This document shows positions 1 to 12,300 of a stretch of 64,000 nt of DNA, piece after piece; within the stretch, counting starts at the first letter, position 1; each line of letters opens with the position of its first letter. Where the stretch lies: assembly GCF_037975245.1 (NCBI RefSeq), contig NC_092574.1:16781213-16845212 (forward strand), written 5' to 3'. The DNA is from Apostichopus japonicus (Eukaryota > Echinodermata > Holothuroidea > Aspidochirotida > Stichopodidae). Position numbers and translations under genes: made by a program. The notes under the pieces are model-generated. The model did not search any database. It worked only from the letters and a program-made list of their open reading frames with translations, and was not told where the DNA came from.

Positions 1-175
1 TTGGTAACTGGTTAATTCATGTCCGTTCGCTTTTGTCAATTGCCATCTCGTATTTTGATTAGTGCCTCTCAGGAAAGTTTTGGTAAATTTAGCCACCAAA
101 CTCATAACATTAGTCACAAGCACAGGTACACTGAAGACAAACTTGAAGTTTGTTTTTTATTTGTTTCTCTCCCAG

Positions 176-325
176 CTACTTGTGGTATTATTCACACCAC
201 TACTTCTGCGACCCCACTAAACCCCTGCGACAGCTCTCCTTGCAAGAACAACGAGCTCTGTGTCCCAACGGCCAAAGGAGGATACACCTGTACCTGTCTG
301 GAAGAGAACGATCCTCTATGTGAAG
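176..325 (+). CDS. FAT1: Fat-like cadherin exon: EGF repeat before LamG
   Basis: Acceptor tttctctcccag and donor GAAG|GTAATA; phase 1 at both ends. The translation contains CDSSPCKNNELCVPT and YTCTCLEENDPLC, the six-cysteine EGF pattern, after a Thr-rich linker. It is the first exon of this gene in the window; upstream exons lie before position 1. Confidence 0.75.
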
Positions 326-3300
326 GTAATATTATAGATTAAGGATTCATTTTTTTAAAGTAAGACAAACATTTTAGCTACAAGAAGCTCATTTTAAACC
401 CTATTCATGTGATTTACTGTAGATCAACAACAGCTTGAATCAAGCCTTTTGTGTTTGTTTTGATGAGTGTTCAGAGAATTAAAGGCATCAGAGTAATATG
501 TCACCCACACCCCCCATTCCTGTTCCAGGGATGGCCACCCATTCATCATCACTGCAGGGAAACCATGGTGACCAAAGCTTTTATTCAAAAATGTAGACAG
601 AACACAACCAAACTCCAAAGTTTTCCAAAATAAGCAAAAATTAACGTCAAATCCTCCAAGACACTAGACAGCAGGATTTGAATAGGTCAAGAGAATGTGC
701 TTCCTTGTGGGTTTTGAAATGGTATGCTTGTGGGGGGCCTAATGCTTGTGGGGGGAGGGGGAAGGGTACATTACAACTGCTACACCAAACCTTCACTACT
801 GAATAACAACCTTATTAAATTGAAGAAGGCAGTTATTTGGTGTAGACCAGGGTTGTCCAACCTTTTGCAAAGGAGGGCCACATGGAATGATTATGATGAA
901 GGAGGGGGCCGCATGAACCCTACGCTCGATTTTTTGCCCGAAGCCCAAGGCAACAAAATGTGAGCACTGCGCGCGGAGCGCACTGATTTATTTTCCTTCC
1001 TGATAAAACAGATGAATAAAGTCCAGCCGCCCCCCCCCCCTCCGCTGAGAGTGTCACACAAACTGACCTGTATGCAGTTTTTTGGACCCAGAAGGTTCGA
1101 AAGATTGATTATATAGCTTCAAATTGTTATCAATAAATCTGCTCACTAAAATTTCGCACCGTAGAGCATCTCTGGCGGGCCGGACGCAACCCTGCGGCGG
1201 GCCGGGTTGTGGCCCGCGGGCCGTAGGTTGGACAACCCTGGTGTAGACTCATACAATCATGCAGGCAGAGAATGTCTGCCAAGAATCTCCTCTTCATTGA
1301 ATGTTATCAAACTTGTCAAAGGATGACATATTTCTGTCTCCCAACAATAGCAATGTATTATGCAAAATACCACACCACTTTCAATGTGGTGATTCTAGCA
1401 TACAAAATTCAACGTTTCGTGTCCGTGGAGAGTAAGTTTGTTTTATTTTGGCATATATGTGATTTTGGTCAAATACGTTAGGAAAGCAAAATTTTCCATG
1501 TTCTTCATGCGTCAGTTCAGTTTCATTTGTAAAAGGCCTCAAAGTCATCGACTAAGTCGATGCTATCTTTTGTGTGTAACATTTCAAAATATCAACCAAA
1601 CTTGTTACTCGATTTAAAGAATGCAATTTGTTGCGAGGTTTGATGGAACCAATGATGAATACTATTATAAATGATTCTTTTTTTTCTGCAACAGGAGCAT
1701 CCTACACCCCTCTCTTCTTCACCGGTGACAGCTACGTGGCGATCAAAGATCCAGTACTATCCACCACCTCGACACAGTTGTCGGTCGCCATCCACACCAC
1801 GGCATCCAATGGGGTCATCATGTATGGTGATGGAGAATTTGACTTCAGCATTTTGGAGGTGAGGCAATAATGTGACAACAAAAAATGTTACATTTGTCGA
1901 ATAGGTGATTCCGTTGTCCAATTAGGTGGTTCAGTACGATTCGTAATAGTGGTCAATGATCCGTGACCTAAAAAATTACTTAAAAACTTACTATAAAAAT
2001 ATTTTGTATTATGGTCACTTTTTTTGGACACTTTCAATTTGCAAGTATTAAATGGAAAGGATTTCGTCATTTAACATATTTTTAGGGATTGGTAAAATAT
2101 GATTTCTGTGGCTAATTTCATCATTGAGAACCCTTTCCAGAAGCACTGGATGCAGTCCACCTCCCCCTGCTCATGACCTCGTCGTAGTAATATGAGCAGT
2201 GACATTAATTAACTAGTTTTCAAGCTTTGGCAGAATTATTACCTTTAATCTGTTGTACGAAGCAGTCGAGACAACAAGAACAGTAATGTACTTAATACAG
2301 GAGTTATAATTTGTAGTACTTTTACATTGGCAAAACTCTTTTGTAATCTTTGAGAAACATTCATTATCTGGATTTGTTTTGTTTTATCTTACAGATTGAA
2401 GAAGGTTACGTCTACTTCCACTTTGAATGCGGAAGTGGAGAGGCGCACATCAGACTTACACAGCAGAAGGTAGATGATGGCGATTGGCATCAAGTCGCCA
2501 TTAAAAGACATGGCAACTCTGCCACCATCACCCTGGATGGTCAGTATTCGTCCAGCGGCACTGCTCCGGGCTTTAACAGGGAACTGAATCTGAATACGCT
2601 GGTATTTGGTGGCAACGTCCCGGCCGGGGGACAAAGAAAACGCAGAGCGCCCACGGTCGTGGATGGCTTCAGTGGATGCATGGGAGACGTAAACCTCAAC
2701 GGTAAACCACTGAATCTGAAAGGCGATGGTACAGACGGACCAGAACTGATGGAGTGCCCATCCGTGTTCCGTCAAGCGTGCCAGGACAACCCCTGTCAGA
2801 ACGGCGGTAGTTGTTTGGACCATGGGTATCGCTACCAGTGTGTTTGCCCACCCGGCTTCACTGGACACCACTGTGAGCACCATCTGGGTCATTGCACCTC
2901 CAAACCGTGTGCCAACGGAGGCACCTGCCACACCTTTGAGAACGAGTTCTGGTGCAGCTGTCCGACGCCCTTCTTCGGCAAGCTCTGCCTGGCAGAGAGC
3001 TGTGCGGATCGACCTTGTCAGAACAAGGGTGACTGCATCGATTCATCGGTGGATGGTCTGTCTTGCAATTGCTCTGGGACTGGATTTGAAGGTATCTACT
3101 GCCAGCAGCCTGCTACCAGCTGTGCTGCCAATCCCTGCCCCTCAGAGGAGGAGCACTGTAGAATGGACGCCAAGGGGAGTTACGTCTGCTGTGGACCTGA
3201 TGCCACGGACAGAACTTGCAACAATGTCGGTTCCAGCGATCCCAACATGTCAGGATCTGCGACTGGCATCACCTTCTTGGAGATTGGAATAATTGGCGGA

Positions 3301-6300
3301 ATCATCGTGGTGGTTCTCATCGTCGTGTTGATACTCCTCCTAGGAATTCGGAGACGCAGGAAGCGCCGCCAGAGGGCTCTGGAGACGAGACGCCGGGACG
3401 GAGACAGGTACCAGAGTGTTTTCGCCAACGATCCAGACGGTTACCAACCTAGCAACAAACTGGAATTCCCGATTCATGTAGCACCGTTCCCTAGAGCAGC
3501 ACCAGAAATACCGGAATATCCCACCGGATACACCCGTAGCACCAACACGTCGATGAACGACCTCGGCTCAGACATCTCGGATCAATATAGAGGGCAGCAG
3601 ATCAGCCACGCTCCCTCTCTTCCCCCGTTGCCTTCCCATTCTGCCTCGGATAACGAATCCATCACGAAACCAGCCTGGGATTTTGATACGACCAGTAACC
3701 AGGGGAGCTACATAGAAGGTAAGTGATGATGGTATATATGCCGACAGAATATGTAGCATTATTAAATCTTTCATTTCTGGAATGGGTGTTAGTGGTGTCA
3801 TTTGTATAAGAATGGCACTCCGTTATTAAGAAAGGATGAAATTCCTGTCAAGAACTGCTCTTAACTGTCGGTTACATGAAGGAGGAGGGTCTGTCATACC
3901 ACAAACAAACTGTTTTCACTTATTAGTGTCATAGTGATTAATTATCCATAAGAAATTTTTTATGTATGTGTGAAGGAGGATATTGATTCTTCTGTCCATG
4001 GAGATTCATTTTCCCTTGGATGTTTATTGAATTTTTGCCTTGATGGTCGTAAAATGTACTTATCGTTTATACCGAGTGAACTTACAGTCCCGGTTTATCT
4101 TTGCTTCTTTGATTTACAGTGCGTGGCAGCAACAAAAACCTCCCAATTGCACCCACCAAACTGCAACATTCTCAGCCTTCCATCTTGACCATTGGTCACC
4201 ACCAACATATCATACCCAAGGATGACCCTCCAGCATACACAGCACCTCGCCATAGGCCTGCCGGTGCTGACACGATATCAATGTCATCCATTAACACTGC
4301 CAACACCGAGAATGATACCGACACATTGAGAGGTAAGTAATCTCGCCTCTTCGTTTTCCCTTCCTTCCTCTTTTTTTTGTGAGACCTAATAAGCTAACTT
4401 TTTTCCTCTTCTTAATATTCATGGTGTCATCAAGTGATTTGCATCATCTCCGTAAATGAATTTTGCTTTACAAAAGTATGTGTGAATCGCAGCCTCAAAG
4501 AAGCTTTAATATCGCAAAAAGAAAAATATGACACAAATAATCCTTCCCCGAAAGAATGGTTACGTTTCCGGTTGTTAATACAACTTACTGCCATATAATG
4601 TATACGTTCAGTCATGTCAAAGTTGGGGTGGGGGATTAATTGGTCTTGTAGTAAGAGTGTAGTCCGGGCACACCGCCCTAGATTCATATCACTATTGATA
4701 TTGCTTCCAAGAGGTCCCATTTTTCTTGTTAAAGAAAATTAAAACCCTTCAAAGGGTATATCATCGTGAAACAACTTGGTCAGTAGCCTGTAAGGCAGGA
4801 TTATGGTTGCTATAGTTTTCAAGTAGTGATGGAAGATATAAGAACCCTGTCATTTGTCGGGTTCTCAGATACCCATTGCGATCACTAATAATGGTAATCA
4901 GTTGTGGGGCGGCCATCACCACTAACATTGGTTATCAGTTGTGAGGCCATTTTGGAGCTATGTCTATATTCTTGGAGGTTTGTCGATAAGGTATAAATTA
5001 CTACCTAGTGCTATTAAATAGAATATGAAATTTTCTCAAAATGTTAATTAGGTTACTTTGTGACAGTTTGTCTTTTGCACAAGTGTTTGGTGATCAGGTA
5101 TAGCCGACTCCCGAGCTATGCACATGACTGTTTGCAACTGTACAGCAGCATAATATAAAATGTTTGCATCCTAGATATTTCTATAAAGGAACCAAACATT
5201 TGTGCAATTTGCAAACTCCCCCCCCCCCCACCTTTTAGTCCAGACATAATTCTCATAATTTCTTAGATACATAATTTTTGCATGAAAAAATTCTTTTCAT
5301 GATGATTTCCACACTTGGTGGCCTTTATGCAAATTTTCTGCTCAATTGCATACTTTTCTGAAATAATTTGACAAACGTTTATTTTTATAGATGTTTCTAC
5401 CAAACTTCTTAATATTTGAACTTTTAATTGTCAGAGGCACACATCCAGTCATGTATTTATCTTCAAAAATATATTATCTTCCAAAAATTTCTAAAATATT
5501 ATTTCATTCTGATTTTCATCACAACATCTTTTGATGAATTTTTTCCATTCATCACTCATGCTTTCCTTAACTCATCTCTGTGGATATGATTCAGCTAACA
5601 CCAATAACAGCATGTCAGATGGAGGTATTCCATCCGATTCTTTAACACTTACTAACACCGGCTCTAGCAAGTCAAAATCCCAGGACGAACTAATCAGCTC
5701 CTCGGAAAGCGTTAGCAAAGCCTTAGAGAACATTAGTGACACGGAGGTCAGTGACGACGAAAATGTCTCCGTAGTAGATGAGAAAGCGGAACTCAGGGTA
5801 GAGTTAGGTCAGGAGAAGGAAGAGGAAAAAGAGCCGCTCGCCGAGGATGCGGACGACGTGAACGAGAAGTTGGCTGAGAAAGAACCGTTGGTAGACAAAG
5901 TGGTGACGCCGGGTACCCCCAAGAGTGTCCGCTTTAACATGATCCCAGAGGTAAACCAGTTTCAGACGGATGCAGAGAGCCAGGAACTGGAATCGAACCA
6001 GTCGGAAGTAGACGAGGACGACCAGATTCAGGAAAGCAGTTTTCAGACTGAGGGCGCCCTGTTGGAGAAGAGAGAATCGGGAGACGGCCTGGAGAGCGAG
6101 ATGTCCGATATCTCCCTGACGGAGGATGAAGACCTGGTAGGTGACGGGGACCTCTCCGAGTTCACCAGCGGTGATGATGATAAAGATGACGGCAAAGAAG
6201 AATGTAGAAAACCGTTCTTGTCCAAGCCGAAAGGAGAGGGATGTCCTTCACCCCTGAAGCAGTCGCAGCCAGAGGAGGAAGCCCCTCTCTCTATGTACGT

Positions 6301-9300
6301 ACTCCCCTCGTACCCAACAGATAGTAGATCAGACCCCATGGACGCTTCAGGTGATTTTGGTGTCGTGTCGTAGGGTCCGTGCATGCCAGTGCCTCTTGTG
6401 TTGAGATTGATACATGCCATCAGTGTGACCTCATTGCATGGTGTATGGTGTATATCTTCATGCATCAGTAATCATCTCGCCTCCATACTCTCAATACTGA
6501 TGAGAAAAGCTCTTCCTTCATATTTTATTCCTCCCTGGCTTTGCCCAGAGTTTGTTTTTGTACCTTATTTTGTATAGTCTGCTCATGGTTTCGAAGTCTT
6601 TTCGATGCCGATTCCGAAGTGCATTCTCTGGACCGACCTCTCTGTGCATGTTTTTTCAGGTTTCTGTTTTAGACATTCAAAAGTTTTCTGTATTAACAAA
6701 AATCATTCAGAAAAAAATTGGCTGAAGTTACTTACAATATTTGCTGGCTTTTATGTCAATGAATGAAAGGTCTTTATTTTTTTTGAACAGTTAAAACCAA
6801 CCTGTTTGTTTCTCTAGCGTTATAATTTTACCTTTTGATAGTTGTCATGGTGATCGTTTGTGTGTTTATGTATCTGTCTTGTATATACGCTTGGTTTGTG
6901 TTATTCCCCCCCCCCCCAAGGGAACATGATTTTTGGCTGAATCGAACCTTCTCAGAAAATGTGGAAGCCTATCTGACTGATAAAATTGATTCAATTGTTT
7001 AGTTGATCTATGCCTGAAAAGTACCACTAGTCCCTTACCTGCCTTCACACCATTATCGTACTCATATTGGTGAATTACGGACAGTAGGCACTTACAAAAG
7101 CAATTCTGAACCGAACTTACATAAAACTTTAAATTACCATCCCTGTTTCTTGAGGACCCACCCTGTGTTATTAAGTCTCTGTTCTGTAAAAATTGTATTA
7201 TTGGTCAGTTTGAATCATGCTGCCAGGATCATTTGTTAAATTTTTGTTATATGTTCCTGACTGAATCAGTTGTGTGCTGTGGCATGTTAAGTTCATTTTC
7301 GTTTTCAGAAGTGCATCCGATTATTCTTTCTTACTCGTCCCTGGATATTAGGGGAACATCTAACGAATAACGGAGAGCATCCGTTCCATTTGTCATTACC
7401 TTCTTATTTTCGTCATCATTTACTCTGTGTTGTAAATCATCGAGCATGTGTAATATGGTGAAAAGTCAAAAAGTGGCAATATACACACATATATGGAAAG
7501 GTAGCATTTTGCTTATTAACATTATTTTAATCGGAAATCTGGTGGTTGCGTACTAACCGTATTTTATACAGCTACCGTATGATCATTGATTCTTGTTGTG
7601 ACTACTGTCCTGTACTGTAAGAGAGATATATCTTGCTTGTGCCTCTCTAAACTATATGCTGGTGATTTCTATGCTAAACTGAGCTCTGCTTCATGGTGGC
7701 AGGCTGTTGGCTTGCTTGATGTAAAAGCAAAGCAAAAAAACTAAAGGGGCAAAATGTTTCCTTTGCAATGTAAATATTTCTTGGCAATTCCTATCGAGAA
7801 ATAACTTTTTCTGTCAATGAATAAACTGTTGTTAACCATTCGCAACAGTGATATAACTAATAATGTCATTTGATTGTTATTTTCTGAAAATTATTACGTC
7901 AAAATGCAATATTTTTGGAAGGCCAAAAATTGTTAAAGCTTACAATCAGAATAATGCCCTGTTCAATTTTACAAGGTAGTGCCATGGAAGGACTTGTATT
8001 TGTATCAGGCAAACTAGGAGCAAACTTAGTCTGATAGGATAACTCTTTGAGACATTGTTCCTGCTGGAACAGGAAGAACACAAGGTATCCCTGATAACAA
8101 ACGCTAAAAGCTGATATAATCTGAGCCTTATCAACTAAAAATCCCCCCCCCCCCACTCCCCACCTCCAAAAAAATATATATATTTTGTGTAATTTTTATT
8201 CCTTATAAAGTACAGCTTGCTTTTAGTTACTAAAATTTTCGAGAACCCACTTTGAAACAGTTATATAGTTTCTAGCATATTTTGTCCTCATAATTATTAA
8301 CTGTAAACTGTTTTGGTCAATTCAACTATATCTTCATTAATCATTATTGTAAACTTCAAACTAACTTCAATATTGTAAAATTCAAACTATGTCAACCAGT
8401 TTGTGCATTTCAAGTAACCCCTTGTATATTTGCATGATAAGGGTGCATTCAAACCATATATACTTTTTTTTTTCTTTAAAGTAACATGATTAACCTGATC
8501 TGTATTCTTGACTCATAATCACAGTGTATTTGTGATAAAATATTGTATATCCTTCACCCAGGTAACTGTCATAACTCTTTAAATCATGTTTTCTATCCAT
8601 GAAACATAAAGAAGCAGGAATCGGGGAAAAGTATCAGTAATCGGGACTCATATTAAGAAGCAAAACAAAGATGAGAGAGAGGATTGTCACACAGAAAACA
8701 GATTCTGTACTTCAAATTGAAAGAAAGTTTTACAAAATGTTTCAAAACTTGAAGAAAGTCACGTTACTAGCGTTAATGCTGGCCGGGCTACTGAAAAAGA
8801 ATTGTTATTTTCGGAATTCTAATTTTGTGTAATTTGTAGAATGGTGAAACATAAGTGTTGCTTTATTGTTATACTAGATTACAGACAATAGGTAGCAGGG
8901 ACAGTGCTCTGTCATTGTAAATTGGAATTTAAATCCAGAATTGTGTGATTCTAATATATTGGAAAACATAGAATATGGTTCTATAAAGCATTGATAAAAG
9001 AAAAAGAAGAAAAAGAAACAAAAAATCCCATTTGGTGAGATCATCCTCATTTCACTTACTTTCCCAGACCTTAACCACATTACCTTAACAAAAGACATAT
9101 TGGTGGTACAGTTTATAACATTGATTTTCTCAGACCTTAACCACATTACCTTTAAAAAAAAACCATATTGGTGGTACATAACTTTTTCATTGCCTTGTAC
9201 TCACTGTAATCATGTTATCTTTTCCTTGGTATAACTGTATATATATGTCACTGGGTATTACCCTTCATAAACTCTGTTACTCTCTAAACTTTCTCATGAA

Positions 9301-12300
9301 TATGCAGAAACATCTGAAAGTCTCAAACTTTTACATCCAGATTCTGTCACAGCATAAATTTTTGTTTATATCTCAAAATACTCTTTATGGTGGTACCTCA
9401 TAAATCTCATAAATTTCTACTCCTTGTGTACTGTAACTCAACCATGTAACTACTTCTAAATTATAAAGAAATATCCTCTCTGTTGACTATCAATAACTGC
9501 AACAGCCATCAATCATGAATATATTAACTTATCTACATATTTACACATATATCTCTCGTAACACATGTCTATCTATGGGCATCTGTAAACCTGTAAATCA
9601 TATCCTAAAATTAACTCTTACATTAGGAGCAGGTTTTAGCCATAACAGAATATTTTGGTTTTGGTTCTCCCTAGAATTTTACTCAATTAAAACATAGAAA
9701 TTATGAAAGCTTTGAAATTGAATAGCAACACTTCAGACTACAGATATAGTGAATCCAAAGATGGAAGCTATCACAACTGGACATTATTTGTACACACATA
9801 GGTAACACTAGTCAACACAGAAGCGACTAAGCTGATTTAGTTGATAGCAAAGTTTAGTTTAATACTTTTAAATTTGAGCATCTTCTTGCATGACTAATCA
9901 ATATTGTATATTCAAATCAGCTTGAATGAGATTATATAAGCATCTTGTTGAGTCCTGAAGAGAATAATAACATGGAAAGAGAATCAATAACCAAAGCTTT
10001 AAAATCCCCCCTGGCTTCGCGGTTATTACTCACAGTATGTATTCTTCATAATCAGAGATAAGTATTCCTTGTGGAATGTCTGGTATTCTGTTATACCCAA
10101 GCAATAAAAAATAACCTATAATCCTCTTTGATTTTATTACTCACCACTGCATGCATCTTCCACAAACACAACCAAGATATAATCCTAAATGCCATTCCAT
10201 TTGCCAAACTCTTCTCCTAAAGCCTCTGACGTAAAAAAGCAAATGCTTCAACCCCCTCCCTTCCCCAATCCACCTTTAAACAACGAAACTCTCCCCCCCA
10301 CCCTCGCCCCCCAAAAAACCCCAAACTTTTGACGTTACTTTTGATGAGTCATTTTTTCTCTTTGTGTGCGTCATTTTCCCCCAGCTCGGAATCACAAGGA
10401 CCCTCGGAAGAAAGGTACATTGCTCGTTTCATATTTACTACATTTTGCTTTTATTTTCCAATGGAAACCAAAATATAAACAAAAAATTCCCTTCAAAACT
10501 GTGGCTGCTACACGGAATGTTGTGTTTACCTTCATCTACTCGTTCAGCATATTATTTTTGCATGCTTTGACCTATGTAAAAATATAGTTAAAAAATTATA
10601 ATGATAGTATGGTATTACAGGTGCTGTTTATTTTACAACGTTTGAAGGAAAGAATCATATGAACTTGAAAGTTAGTATATATTCCACCATCGACGTCTTT
10701 GTAAATAACTATGAACATAAATGGACGAAATGATAGTAAATTTTCCTTTACTGAAATTCCTTCCAAATTGTGAATTTTGGACATGTGAAGTTTCTCAGTT
10801 CTTCTTCCAACATTACCAATAGGTACAGGATAAATCTGTTGTTAAGTTATCGACAGTTTTATATTGAATGTGAAAAACTTGACAAACTTGTATTAATCCA
10901 GAGGTCAGTGGTTTGAATCCCATTGTAGCCAAATGTATTTGCTATATTCCAAGTTGCTGGAAAAAGTCAGTTTAAACTGATGTCAATTATGATACTTTTT
11001 CTTCTACGAAATGATTTTGTAAATTTATTTTTTTAGTGTCCAATATAAACAACCTGATATTTAGCTGATGGTTTGTGTGTAAGTTTGTGTGTGACCTTAA
11101 AGCCATGAAAACCCAGATAGGACATGTCTTCCAAAAGAATTTACTAATGTCATGTTTAAGAACAGTTTTGGATATTGTAATTAAAAAAAAGGGTTAATTT
11201 TTTTTAAATGAGTAAATTGCCAGTGGAAAACAAGACTATGAAGAGAATATCAGAAGAGAAAGGAAAATGGCAAGGAATGATTTAATTAAGGCTGAAAATT
11301 ATAGAAGATTTGATCACTCTACTGATTATTTTTTTCCTCTACAGATGAAAATTTGTTTCAAAATTATTGTTCACAATTAATGAGAGTGACAGTAGGACTC
11401 ACAGATATTTGTCTATGATAGACACACACACAAGAAAGAGACAAAACTGTTTTTCTAAAGGGCTGACAATTGAAACATTTTTTAAGATCATAACTGATGG
11501 AAATATAAGCTCAGAGTAGAAAATTGAAAGGAAAAGGGTAATTGGCAGTAACAAGATGTCAAGTGATAATTTCAGGATTATAAGATTTGATATTTTCACA
11601 GAAGGCCCTTAGTCAGTAGGTTGTTAACTTTTATACTTTAAGCAAAACTTGTTAGTCTGGGACACAAAGACATGTTTTTTCTTATTACAGAGTAACGCTT
11701 GAAAGTAGATGAGAGCATTACTCTGCATGTTATTAAACACTTTCATCAACAGAATTGGGAGCATTTCATATAGAACTTTAAGCACTGATGTGTGGGGTGG
11801 GGGAGGGAGGGAGAGAGGGAAGGAGAGAGGGAAGGAGAGAGGGAAGGAGAGAGGGAAGGGAAGCAGAGATAAAGAGACTTAACCCCCTCCCCCACCGACC
11901 AAAAACCTACGATAACAAGTGAAGTCATTGCTAGGAGAGTGATTCTGAACTATGTTTAAAGGAGAGATAAAACAGGAATATACACTGACATACAAAGCAA
12001 CATTTTTGAAATTAATTTGGATAGTTTTATGGAACTTTTTGATACTGAAAATTAACTGAATTAATAATCATTGGCATGATTACTTAATTAATCAGTGACA
12101 TGGTTCAGCGTATTTTGTTTTTCAAAATAACGAAGTAAATAGTCCAAAATTTTGAAATATCCGATTTGCATCTTTGCATGGGATCTAACACTGATAGTAG
12201 GAGAAATTTTGTGGTCAGGAAATGTTTCAGACCACATGGATAAAATCATTAACTACTTACTAATTAATATATATATTTATATTATTGTCCTAGCTTAAAA

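Noticed and set aside
2389-2931. 180-residue minus-strand open frame
   Set aside because: Antisense shadow of the LamG/EGF exon on the + strand; no splice logic or family match.
6043-6465. Minus-strand frame of 140 residues
   Set aside because: Antisense of the acidic cytoplasmic exon; low-complexity Ser/Asp mirror.
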